From: Saprospiraceae bacterium | GTDB lineage: Bacteria; Bacteroidota; Bacteroidia; Chitinophagales; Saprospiraceae | Assembly (NCBI GenBank): GCA_007128085.1 | Contig: SKYC01000200.1 | Coordinates: 1 to 7,147, forward strand | Direction of reading: 5' to 3' | Length of the DNA stretch: 7,147 nucleotides | In this document: piece after piece, positions 1 through 5,601 of the stretch | How the letters are laid out: the number at the start of each line of letters is the position of its first letter | Numbering within the stretch: the first letter of the stretch is position 1 | Notes under the pieces: generated by a model | Told to the model about the DNA's origin: nothing | Seen by the model: only the letters and a program-made list of their open reading frames with translations | Database searches by the model: none | Translations under genes and position numbers: made by a program

Positions 1-12
1 AACATCTTATAC

Positions 13-47
13 AAAAAAAAGGGTTGCAACTTCTACAGCCATAACCC
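13..47 (-). terminator. Duplicated tRNA terminator, copy 1
   Basis: The hairpin arms lie at 21-30 and 38-47 with a seven-base loop, followed on the minus strand by eight T (13-20). One arm position is an A-C mismatch and three are wobbles, so it is a weaker hairpin than the original behind tRNA-Pro. It would end a transcript carrying the GIY-YIG gene and the tRNA-like segment. Confidence 0.65.
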
Positions 48-126
48 TTTGATAATTGTGTCGGGGTGGCAGGATTCCACGACAGGGCGTGGTCAACTCC
101 CCTACGACCCCATTTTTTTTGGTGGA
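13..126 (-). repeat. tRNA-Pro-derived repeat, copy 1 (tRNA-like hairpin plus terminator)
   Basis: Read on the minus strand, this unit starts 15 bases after the GIY-YIG stop codon. It contains a tRNA-like segment (62-111) followed by a terminator hairpin (21-47). Positions 21-77 match the 3' end and terminator of the intact tRNA-Pro gene (637-693) with three differences. Left of 77 in tRNA terms, inside the T-loop, the similarity stops. The rest, 78-126, is shared only with copy 2. The segment folds as one long hairpin: GGGGT/ACCCC (63-67 with 107-111), then GCAGGA with CCCTAC (69-74 with 100-105, two wobbles), then a terminal stem CCACG/CGTGG (77-81 with 88-92). Its 5' part resembles the tRNA acceptor and D-arm, but there is no anticodon arm, so it is not a working tRNA. 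Confidence 0.85.
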
Positions 127-128
127 GT

Positions 129-368
129 TTAGTTTTGGGATTCATCTTTCAAAAATCTACCCGCTCCTCTCTTTTTGATTGTCTTTTCCAATTTTGCAGA
201 TTCATTCCTATCGTCCACTTGCTTTTTCCACTTCAGTTCCCATGGAATACCCCTTCTTGTTTTTCCACTTCTGCCCTTATTGTGTTCTTTCAATCGTCTC
301 TTTAAATCAGAGGTCAGACCCGTATAATATCTGTCGGTGGTTTTGCTGTATATAATATAAACCCACAA
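129..368 (-). CDS. Small GIY-YIG endonuclease (URI-type, single domain)
   Basis: This 79-residue protein is a stand-alone GIY-YIG nuclease domain, a fold that cuts DNA and is found in homing endonucleases, UvrC and small proteins of unknown role. The first motif is VYIIYS (3-8), the second YYTG (14-17), followed by the helix SDLKRRLKEHN (20-30) with the expected catalytic Arg (24 or 25) and His29; the metal-binding Glu is Glu61 in AKLEKTIKKR. The length is normal for this group (about 80-100). The start must be TTG at 366-368: an in-frame TAA lies three codons upstream and there is no internal Met. No clear ribosome site is seen. The gene sits between two copies of a tRNA-Pro-derived repeat and probably belongs to the same mobile unit. 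The target and true role cannot be read from the sequence; all catalytic residues seem present, so it may be active. Confidence 0.85.
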   Translation of the reverse strand: MWVYIIYSKTTDRYYTGLTSDLKRRLKEHNKGRSGKTRRGIPWELKWKKQVDDRNESAKLEKTIKKRGAGRFLKDESQN

Positions 369-454
369 AGTGATTTAGTTTCGTTGATTACTCTTCGTCG
401 AGATTATTCTTTAAAAGAAAGCAAGATTAGAACTCTCACAATACTTCAGTTTTC

Positions 455-483
455 TGCAAATTTTATGCAAATCGTGTGCAAAT
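455..483. repeat. Three TGCAAAT heptamers spaced 11 bp
   Basis: TGCAAAT occurs at 455, 466 and 477, exactly 11 bp apart, about one helical turn. On the minus strand they read ATTTGCA, which resembles the TTTG end of the Bacteroidota -7 promoter element. The leftmost is preceded by a TA one base too far for a perfect TAnnTTTG. The array lies 87 bases upstream of the GIY-YIG start. It may be a promoter or a protein-binding array; chance is possible. Confidence 0.4.
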
Positions 484-484
484 G

Positions 485-517
485 AAAAAAGGGTTACAAC
501 TTCTACAGTCATAACCC
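485..517 (-). terminator. Duplicated tRNA terminator, copy 2
   Basis: The stem arms at 491-500 and 508-517 are the same as those of the tRNA-Pro terminator. They are followed by six T on the minus strand (485-490). Confidence 0.65.
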
Positions 518-596
518 CTTAATAATTGTGTCGGGGTGGCAGGATTCCACGCCAAGGCGTGGTCAAACTCCCCTACGACCCCCTTTTTTGGGGGAT
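485..596 (-). repeat. tRNA-Pro-derived repeat, copy 2 (no gene attached)
   Basis: This has the same layout as copy 1: tRNA-like segment 533-582 and terminator 485-517. The 57-base block 491-547 differs from the intact tRNA-Pro end (637-693) at one position only (521). From 548 onward it matches copy 1 with two substitutions and a one-base indel up to the CCCCTACGACCCC end. The terminal stem CCACGCC/GGCGTGG (547-553 with 556-562) is longer than in copy 1. The near identity with the tRNA suggests a more recent origin than copy 1, or conversion. No endonuclease gene precedes it; only 31 bases separate it from the tRNA-Pro terminator. Confidence 0.85.
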
Positions 597-627
597 TATT
601 GACTTTTCTCTACACTGCTAATTATGC

Positions 628-663
628 AAAAAAAAAGGGTTACAACTTCTACAGTCATAACCC
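628..663 (-). terminator. Rho-independent terminator of the tRNA-Ser/tRNA-Pro unit
   Basis: A ten-pair stem (637-646 with 654-663, two wobble pairs) closes a seven-base loop. It is followed on the minus strand by nine T (628-636) and begins 13 bases after the tRNA-Pro discriminator base. This is the parent of the two other terminator copies further left. Confidence 0.8.
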
Positions 664-676
664 CTTGATAATTGTG

Positions 677-751
677 TCGGGGTGGCAGGATTCGAACCTG
701 CGACCCCCTGCTCCCAAAGCAGGTACGCTAACCGGACTGCGCTACACCCCG
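677..751 (-). tRNA. tRNA-Pro (anticodon UGG)
   Basis: The cloverleaf is complete: acceptor stem CGGGGTG/CACCCCG with C1-G72 and discriminator A73 as usual for bacterial tRNA-Pro; anticodon stem CCTGC/GCAGG with loop TTTGGGA (anticodon at 714-716); T-arm GCAGG-TTCGAAT-CCTGC. The 3' CCA is not encoded and must be added by the CCA enzyme. It is the second gene of a two-tRNA transcript, 19 bases after tRNA-Ser. Its last 17 bases (677-693) and the sequence after it are duplicated at 61-77 and 531-547. Confidence 0.97.
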
Positions 752-770
752 AATGTGTAAATATTGAATG

Positions 771-859
771 CGGTGAGGGCGGGATTCGAACCCGCGGTAC
801 GAGTTTCCCCGTACGCCGGTTTAGCAAACCGGTGGTTTAAGCCACTCACCCACCTCACC
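771..859 (-). tRNA. tRNA-Ser (anticodon GCU)
   Basis: The acceptor stem is GGTGAGG/CCTCACC with discriminator G73, as in serine tRNAs. The anticodon loop TTGCTAA gives GCU (823-825), reading AGC and AGU codons. A long variable arm with a GTACGGGG...CTCGTAC-type stem marks a class II tRNA, and the T-arm GCGGG-TTCGAAT-CCCGC is intact. CCA is not encoded. It is cotranscribed with tRNA-Pro. Confidence 0.97.
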
Positions 860-908
860 GTTTGCCGCATTTTAATAGTTCCTCTACGCTCTTCTTTAAA
901 AGCGAGTG

Positions 909-916
909 CAAATATA
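909..916 (-). promoter_or_regulatory. -7 element of the tRNA-Ser/tRNA-Pro promoter
   Basis: The minus strand reads TATATTTG, a full match to the Bacteroidota -7 consensus TAnnTTTG, about 50 bases before tRNA-Ser and 37 bases after the dnaA stop. No clear -33 TTTG is present at the usual distance. I see no terminator between dnaA and this promoter, so read-through from dnaA is possible. Confidence 0.65.
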
Positions 917-952
917 CACAACAACTGTTCTAACGAAAAAATAATTCGACAA

Positions 953-2347
953 CTATTTCATAAAACTTAACTGGATATCTTTTTCCAGTTTTTTGACCTT
1001 GTCGCAGAAAATTTCATTGGTTTCAATTTGATCCTGAATGGCTTTGTAGGAGTGAATAACAGTACTGTGATCACGGCCTCCGAAACAGCGCCCAATTTCT
1101 TTGTAAGATGCCGATGTGTAGTTTTTTGACAAGTACATCCCTATCTGCCTGGCCGATACAATTTCTCTCTTTCTGGATTTTCCCTGTATACTCTCCAGAT
1201 CGAGACCCAGTGATTCGCATACGAGGCGCTTGATGTTTTCCACACTGACCTCCCTCTCCTCTTTTTCGATAAACTGGGTCATCACTTTTTCTGCCAACTG
1301 GAGATCGATGGGGGTGTCGGTTACGGACGACTGGAATAATAGTGAAGTCAGATACCCCTCCAATTCCCTGATGTTGTCCTTGATGTTGTAGCATATGTAC
1401 TCCAACACTTTGTGGGGGATTTCTACCCTCTCCCCTTCCAGTTTTTGCATTGCGATCACCATCCTCGTCTCAAAATCGGGTGCAGTCAAATCCGCTGACA
1501 AGCCCCATTTAAATCGCGTAATCAGGCGATCTTCCATGCCCTCCAGGTCCTTGGGCGGGCGGTCAGATGTCAAAACAATTTGCTTTCCATTCTGATGAAT
1601 CTGATTAAAAATGTGAAACAGAATTTCCTGGGTTTTTTCCCTGCGGGCCAAAAAATGGATGTCGTCGAGTATAAATACATCCAGCTCCTGATAAAAAGCC
1701 ACCAACTCATTGGTATTTCCGGTTTTTATCGATTGGTACACCTGGTTGGTGAATTTTTCCGTGCTGACGTACACAATCTTTGCATCGGGGAATTGTTCCC
1801 TGGTTTCATTGCCTATGGCGTGTACAAGATGGGTCTTACCGAGGCCGGATTTACCGTAGACGACCAGGGGGTTAAAAGCAGTTTTTCCGGGCTTTTTGGA
1901 AATGGCAATGCCCGCCGATCTGGCCAGCTTGTTGCAGTCACCCTCAATAAAATCTCCGAATTTGTATTTTGATACCAGATTGGAATCAAACTTCAACTTT
2001 TTTATACCGGGAATCACAAAGGGATTTCTTATTTCACCACTCCCCTTGGCCTTCTGATTACCGGTCGACTTAAGGGGTCTTTTACTTTTGCTCTTCGGCA
2101 TCATAATTTTGTATTCCAGCCGCGCCCTGGGCCCCAATTCTTCACTTATACTCGACTTCAACAATTCGAGGTAATGCTCCTCAAGGTATTCGAAAAAGAA
2201 TTCATTGGGCAACTGTACCGTCAGTACATGGTCCTTCAAGGCCACCGGTACAATGGGTTTGAACCAGGTCTGAAACGCCCTGTCAGTCACGCCCTTACGG
2301 ATCGTTTTCAGACAGGAATCCCAAACTTTTTGTATCTCGGTTTTCAT
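953..2347 (-). CDS. dnaA: Chromosomal replication initiator protein DnaA
   Basis: DnaA binds DnaA boxes at the origin, oligomerises with ATP and opens the duplex. The 464 residues show domain I (about 1-75, with a QTWFKPIVP motif), a short basic linker, the AAA+ domain with Walker A GKSGLGKT (165-172), Walker B ILDD (226-229), the arginine finger in TRFKWGL (Arg278) and sensor 2 in NIRELEG (Arg327), and domain IV with the DnaA-box-binding helix-turn-helix (about 399-438, signature GRCFGGRDHSTVIHSY). I chose the ATG at 2345-2347 because MKTEIQKVWDSCL fits the usual N-terminus; a TTG seven codons upstream (2366-2368) is less likely. No strong ribosome site is seen. I found no cluster of DnaA boxes within 450 bases upstream, so the gene may not lie at the origin. 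Family identity is certain. Confidence 0.97.
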   Translation of the reverse strand: MKTEIQKVWDSCLKTIRKGVTDRAFQTWFKPIVPVALKDHVLTVQLPNEFFFEYLEEHYLELLKSSISEELGPRARLEYKIMMPKSKSKRPLKSTGNQKAKGSGEIRNPFVIPGIKKLKFDSNLVSKYKFGDFIEGDCNKLARSAGIAISKKPGKTAFNPLVVYGKSGLGKTHLVHAIGNETREQFPDAKIVYVSTEKFTNQVYQSIKTGNTNELVAFYQELDVFILDDIHFLARREKTQEILFHIFNQIHQNGKQIVLTSDRPPKDLEGMEDRLITRFKWGLSADLTAPDFETRMVIAMQKLEGERVEIPHKVLEYICYNIKDNIRELEGYLTSLLFQSSVTDTPIDLQLAEKVMTQFIEKEEREVSVENIKRLVCESLGLDLESIQGKSRKREIVSARQIGMYLSKNYTSASYKEIGRCFGGRDHSTVIHSYKAIQDQIETNEIFCDKVKKLEKDIQLSFMK

Positions 2348-2810
2348 TGTAATTCCAGGTGTATGCAATTAATTCACAGTTTAGATAGGGTGAAAATGGG
2401 ATCGAAGTTAATTCCTTTTTCCCGATATCGAGGAAGAATTTTTCTCTAAAAATTCCATATTAAAAATCGTGATATTTAATCCCCTAAAAAACAAACAGAG
2501 CACCGTTCGGGATCTTTGTTTTTCAGATCGAAATGAGACGCCGGTAACCTTTTTATTCACTACCTCCCCTTCTTTGCTTTCAACAAAAAAAACCAGTAGA
2601 GCGTATACCCTGAAAAATAGCTTTCAGAGATGGTTCAAAAAAGGAAGAAAAGACACCGATTTAACCGATGACCGATATCGGCAAAATTTTTTACGGGAAG
2701 AAACAGTCCCAGACCTTGATTCACTGCCTGCAACCAAGGTTTGATTTTGATTTTTTCTGCATCCAACCCACGGTCCGGTAAAAATTCACGGTTCAAAAAA
2801 TGCAGAAAAG
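2348..2810. other. 463-base gap upstream of dnaA without a convincing gene
   Basis: This must hold the dnaA promoter, but I see no good TAnnTTTG on the minus strand. It contains two palindromes with the core CGATATCG (2423-2430 and 2672-2681), three ACCGAT hexamers (2655, 2664, 2671), and a single DnaA-box-like TTATTCACT at about 2552. A 91-codon plus-strand open frame with a GTG start (2469-2744) has no recognisable domain and is probably chance. Confidence 0.5.
2753..2809. repeat. 10-bp perfect inverted repeat after the metallophosphatase gene
   Basis: TTTTCTGCAT (2753-2762) and its exact complement ATGCAGAAAA (2800-2809) flank a 37-base loop that starts one base after the metallophosphatase stop codon. 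The loop contains ACCGTG twice on the minus strand. On the minus strand the hairpin is followed by A rather than T residues, so it is not a classical terminator. It could stabilise the mRNA 3' end. Confidence 0.4.
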
Positions 2811-3740
2811 TCAAGGGCTCAATTCCTCAACCCAAACATTGGAACAGTTGACGCATTTTCCCTTTCGGTTCTCTTCAAAAAGCAACTCTATTTTCCCCAA
2901 CATGGTTCCCGACCTTCCCACCTGATTGATTAAAACCGGCTGATTTTTTCTGTTTTTCTCAACCACAGCACTCTCCATGAACAGATGTGTATGGCCTCCG
3001 ATGATCAGATCAATGTCTTCGGAATTTCTGGCAACCACTACATCAGAAACTTTGTTGGACTCGTACTCAAACCCGAGGTGGGATAAACAGATGACGTAGT
3101 CGCACTTTAAATCGCTCTTCAACCGGCCGGCCACCTCATTGGCTACGGTCACCGGATCCAGATACCTGGTCCTTCCGTAAAAGACTTCCGGAACCAACCC
3201 GTAGAGTTCTATTCCCAGCCCCAATATACCAATTTTTAAAGGTCCTTTTTCCAATACGATATACTCCTTTACTTTCCCTGCCAGATCGGTTTCGGAAAAA
3301 TCGTAATTGGAACTCACAAAAGGAAATTCAATGTGGGGCCATTGTTTGACCAGTCCCTCGATACCGGCGTCGAATTCATGGTTTCCTATGGTTGCAGCGT
3401 CGTAGCCCATTTTGGACATCAACTTAAACTCCAATTCTCCTCCAAACAAATTAAAATACGGCGTTCCCTGAAGTATATCTCCTGCGTCGAGCAACAACAA
3501 ATGATCGGACCTTTCCCGGTATTTATTCACCATGGATGCTCGTCTGGCAAACCCTCCCCTGCCCGAGTTTTCTCCGGAATTGGGTGGAAAAGGCTCAATC
3601 CTGCTGTGTACATCGTTGGTGTGCAGAATGGTGAGCCGGGTAAGCAGCGGATTTTCGGAAAAGGCCCGTACGGGAATCGCTCCCAGCAACCCCATCCCGG
3701 CGCCCAGACCCGCTCTTTTTAAAAAATTCCTCCTCTTCAT
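2811..3740 (-). CDS. Tat-exported metallophosphatase, 5'-nucleotidase N-terminal (catalytic) domain
   Basis: This 309-residue protein is the calcineurin-like catalytic half of an UshA/NutA-type 5'-nucleotidase, which cleaves phosphate from nucleotides outside the cytoplasm using two metal ions. The N-terminus carries a twin-arginine signal (KRRNFLKRAGLGAGMG, 2-17), so it is probably exported folded with metals already bound. Metal motifs in order: DVH (Asp43, His45), DAGD (Asp85/Asp88), GNHE (Asn120, His121), His221 in CLSHLG, and GGHTH (His250, His252). It stops where the C-terminal substrate-binding domain of UshA would begin; that domain is encoded separately by the gene 52 bases upstream. 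The ATG at 3738-3740 has an AGGA about nine bases before it. The exact substrate is inferred, and other phosphoesters are possible. Confidence 0.93.
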   Translation of the reverse strand: MKRRNFLKRAGLGAGMGLLGAIPVRAFSENPLLTRLTILHTNDVHSRIEPFPPNSGENSGRGGFARRASMVNKYRERSDHLLLLDAGDILQGTPYFNLFGGELEFKLMSKMGYDAATIGNHEFDAGIEGLVKQWPHIEFPFVSSNYDFSETDLAGKVKEYIVLEKGPLKIGILGLGIELYGLVPEVFYGRTRYLDPVTVANEVAGRLKSDLKCDYVICLSHLGFEYESNKVSDVVVARNSEDIDLIIGGHTHLFMESAVVEKNRKNQPVLINQVGRSGTMLGKIELLFEENRKGKCVNCSNVWVEELSP

Positions 3741-3792
3741 ATTTTGTCCTGTTTCCTATTCATCGAATCGCCCTGCTCTCGCTTTTGAACGA

Positions 3793-4647
3793 TTAAGGTT
3801 TAACAATCCTCGGCTCAGCGTCCAATTCCCGCACGTTCTCTCCATCTTCTGTCAGTCCCCTTATGTGATCAATGATCAAATCCCGAACCAATACACCGGT
3901 ATTGATTTGTTCAAAATCTCTCAAAAATTCGCACTGATCCCCACCGTTTGCCAGGTAGTCATTGGTCGCCAGCCTGTACGACTTCTCGAGGTCGAGTGGG
4001 CGATCGCCTATGCGGATATTGTCCGCCCGGCCACCGACTATTTCAAAAGAAATGCCGCGACTCACCGGCCAGCCGTCGTTTCCCGCGATCAAATTACAGA
4101 GTTCCAACACCACTGTGCCCGGAATATCCTGCATCACCAGGTAGTTTTCGAATGGCATGAGTTGGTAGATCATTCCCAGGGTTATTTCCCCTTTTGGAAT
4201 CTCCTCAACCCTCAAACCGTAATAATTTTGCACCACAAAATCCACGGGCCGGTCGGATCGGATTTCGGCCTCATCGTGCATGACATCCGCAAACCAGCGA
4301 TTGAGTGGACCGTCCGGATGCGCTTTGTAAAGCCGGGAATCTGCATGGCCGATTTTTTCGCCCATGATACGTTCCATCTGCAAACGGTAGGGCTCAATTT
4401 TCAGTAAAACGGCGGAATCCACATCCGGATGGGTGTATTCATCCAGGGTGTAATTGCGGTTGTCGACCTGTGCCAGGTGTTGCACCTGATTACAGGAAAA
4501 AAGACATGCCAATGCCAAAAGGAAAAGGGGCCGGCCGAAGAACCGGGTCAGTGAGAGGAAACTTTCGCGTCGTTTACAAGAGGAGAGAAGCCTCTCTTCT
4601 GATGGCCCTTTGCGCAGTTTCCAGGGGTCTTTCCTCTGATTGATCAT
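3793..4647 (-). CDS. 5'-nucleotidase C-terminal domain lipoprotein
   Basis: This is the substrate-recognition half of an UshA/NutA-type nucleotidase without the catalytic domain. After a lipobox LFSC (lipid-bearing Cys52) come NRWFADVM (116-123), VQNYYGLRV (139-147; usually NxGGIR, so one Gly is Tyr), GEITLGMIYQLMPFENYLV (153-171) and SYRLATNDYLANGGD (223-237). The aromatic base-stacking residue normally in GGDGF is not in the same place (GGDQCEF), so base recognition may differ. As a lipoprotein it would be anchored in a membrane and may form a two-chain enzyme with the Tat-exported partner 52 bases downstream. The only in-frame start of standard type is ATG 4645-4647. It gives an unusually long 37-residue n-region before the hydrophobic core and a 74-base overlap with the preceding gene. 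Confidence 0.88.
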   Translation of the reverse strand: MINQRKDPWKLRKGPSEERLLSSCKRRESFLSLTRFFGRPLFLLALACLFSCNQVQHLAQVDNRNYTLDEYTHPDVDSAVLLKIEPYRLQMERIMGEKIGHADSRLYKAHPDGPLNRWFADVMHDEAEIRSDRPVDFVVQNYYGLRVEEIPKGEITLGMIYQLMPFENYLVMQDIPGTVVLELCNLIAGNDGWPVSRGISFEIVGGRADNIRIGDRPLDLEKSYRLATNDYLANGGDQCEFLRDFEQINTGVLVRDLIIDHIRGLTEDGENVRELDAEPRIVKP

Positions 4648-5107
4648 AAAAGCTCAAAAGTTTATCCGCCAACTCACTTCCGGCTCCGTCCTTATTGACT
4701 TCCACAGATGCTGCAGAAATGGAGTTGACCACGTGTTGGCGGGCTTGTTTGATTATGCTCCACAGATTGTCGGAAATGTACACCTGTTGAGAAATATTGT
4801 GATCGAATTCCTGCTGAATGGCAATCAACATGGCCATATGCAGGTCATCGGCAGACATACCGGGAGATTTTATCCTGAGAATAAGGTTGGGAATACTGAT
4901 TCTCTCGCACAAGAGCGTCAATCGCTCGTAAGCTTGTAATTTCAGAGGAACCGTGGTTTTCTGAACTTCGTTTTTGGTCTCCAGCAATTTCATCTGGTAC
5001 TGTTTGCCCAAATACGTTTTCAATATGGTATAAGCCGTAGCGAAAACGATAGCGGCCGGAATGACCAGTTTTACAATCTCGAGAATTATTACCGTGGGAG
5101 TTGCCAT
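4574..5107 (-). CDS. DUF7935-like membrane-anchored protein of unknown function
   Basis: This 177-residue protein resembles a Bacteroidota-specific family that I recall as DUF7935; the assignment is from memory of the pattern. One N-terminal membrane segment (about 8-31) is followed by a charged, probably coiled-coil stretch (KQYQMKLLETKNEVQKTT) and then a conserved helical core with PLKLQAYERLTLLCERI (55-71), NLILRI, and a QQEFDHNISQQVYIS motif (97-111). No catalytic motif is visible. It would sit in the inner membrane with a soluble C-terminal part. It is first in a run with the two nucleotidase-half genes and overlaps the next one by 74 bases, so they are probably cotranscribed, but a shared function is not established. 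ATG at 5105-5107. Confidence 0.78.
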   Translation of the reverse strand: MATPTVIILEIVKLVIPAAIVFATAYTILKTYLGKQYQMKLLETKNEVQKTTVPLKLQAYERLTLLCERISIPNLILRIKSPGMSADDLHMAMLIAIQQEFDHNISQQVYISDNLWSIIKQARQHVVNSISAASVEVNKDGAGSELADKLLSFYDQSEERPLETAQRAIRREASLLL

Positions 5108-5155
5108 GCTGTAAAGATATAAAATGAAAAATTAATAATGCAGCTCGTTAAATGC

Positions 5156-5163
5156 CAAATTGA
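5156..5163 (-). promoter_or_regulatory. Possible -7 element for the DUF7935/nucleotidase operon
   Basis: The minus strand reads TCAATTTG, seven of eight with TAnnTTTG, giving a leader of about 45 bases to the ATG at 5107. A second near match, TATCTTTA (5112-5119), lies too close to the start to be likely. Confidence 0.3.
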
Positions 5164-5206
5164 TGAAATGTCGCTTATTGAACTTTTTAATGCCCGTAAG
5201 TATTAC

Positions 5207-5214
5207 TAACTTTG
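5207..5214 (+). promoter_or_regulatory. -7 element of the Fe-S carrier gene promoter
   Basis: TAACTTTG matches the Bacteroidota consensus TAnnTTTG exactly and lies 24 bases before the ATG at 5239. A weak TTTT near 5184-5187 is at the right distance for the -33 element. The leader is A-rich without a Shine-Dalgarno site. Confidence 0.7.
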
Positions 5215-5238
5215 CAGAACAATTAAAACACAATCATT

Positions 5239-5586
5239 ATGTCGGCAGTAAAGAATGACCAGCCTATAAAGTTGACCAAAGGAGCTGTAGAACAGCTCGA
5301 ACAAATAAGAAAAAACCAGAACATTCCCGAGTCACACGGTTTGCGCGTAGGTGTGAAAGGCGGTGGTTGTTCAGGCTTTAGTTATATCCTCGGCTTTGAT
5401 GAACAGAAAGAAAACGACCAGACATTTGAGGTCAACGGCCTTAAAGTAATGATGCAGAAATCACACGGATTGTATCTGCTCGGCATGGAAATTGACTTTG
5501 TCGAAGGACTCAACAACCGAGGCTTCAGTTTCTCCAATCCAAATGCAGATGAAACCTGCGGTTGCGGCACCTCGTTTTCTTCCTAG
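5239..5586 (+). CDS. A-type iron-sulfur cluster carrier (IscA/SufA/ErpA family)
   Basis: The 115-residue protein belongs to the HesB/IscA family, cytosolic proteins that receive iron-sulfur clusters from the assembly scaffold and pass them to target enzymes. The three cluster-binding cysteines are present: Cys44 in GGGCSGFSY and Cys107/Cys109 in CGCG. The spacing and length are normal for the family. Other conserved parts are LTKGAVEQL near the N-terminus and GLRVGVKGGG (34-43). It cannot be assigned to SufA, IscA or ErpA, because no other suf or isc gene is in the window. It is a single plus-strand gene with its own promoter, convergent with icd. Confidence 0.95.
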   Translation: MSAVKNDQPIKLTKGAVEQLEQIRKNQNIPESHGLRVGVKGGGCSGFSYILGFDEQKENDQTFEVNGLKVMMQKSHGLYLLGMEIDFVEGLNNRGFSFSNPNADETCGCGTSFSS

Positions 5587-5601
5587 ACAACAGCGATCAG
5601 A

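Noticed and set aside
21..111. A functional second tRNA gene in copy 1 or copy 2
   Set aside because: There is no anticodon arm, no complete T-arm and no normal T-loop. Only the acceptor end and a D-arm-like start are present.
66..305. Plus-strand open frame of 79 codons beginning in copy 1, and a similar one at 536-760 starting in copy 2
   Set aside because: Both begin with nearly the same residues because they read the repeat. The first then runs antisense through the GIY-YIG gene, the second through tRNA-Pro. They are translations of repeat and tRNA sequence.
1..640. CRISPR array
   Set aside because: The repeats are about 110 bases, only two full copies plus the tRNA parent, unevenly spaced and derived from a tRNA. 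No cas gene is present.
618..970. Several open frames on both strands across the two tRNA genes
   Set aside because: They read through complete tRNA cloverleaves and contain the typical artefact peptides of translated tRNA genes.
2469..2744. Plus-strand 91-codon open frame upstream of dnaA
   Set aside because: It has a GTG start, no recognisable domain, no ribosome site or promoter, and a low-complexity composition. It is probably chance in the dnaA regulatory gap.
2348..2810. Replication origin next to dnaA
   Set aside because: Only one weak DnaA-box-like sequence is seen and there is no box cluster or AT-rich unwinding region with repeats.
3532..4407. Long plus-strand open frame of 291 codons
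   Set aside because: It lies antisense to the two nucleotidase genes, whose motifs are clear on the minus strand, and it has no recognisable motif of its own.
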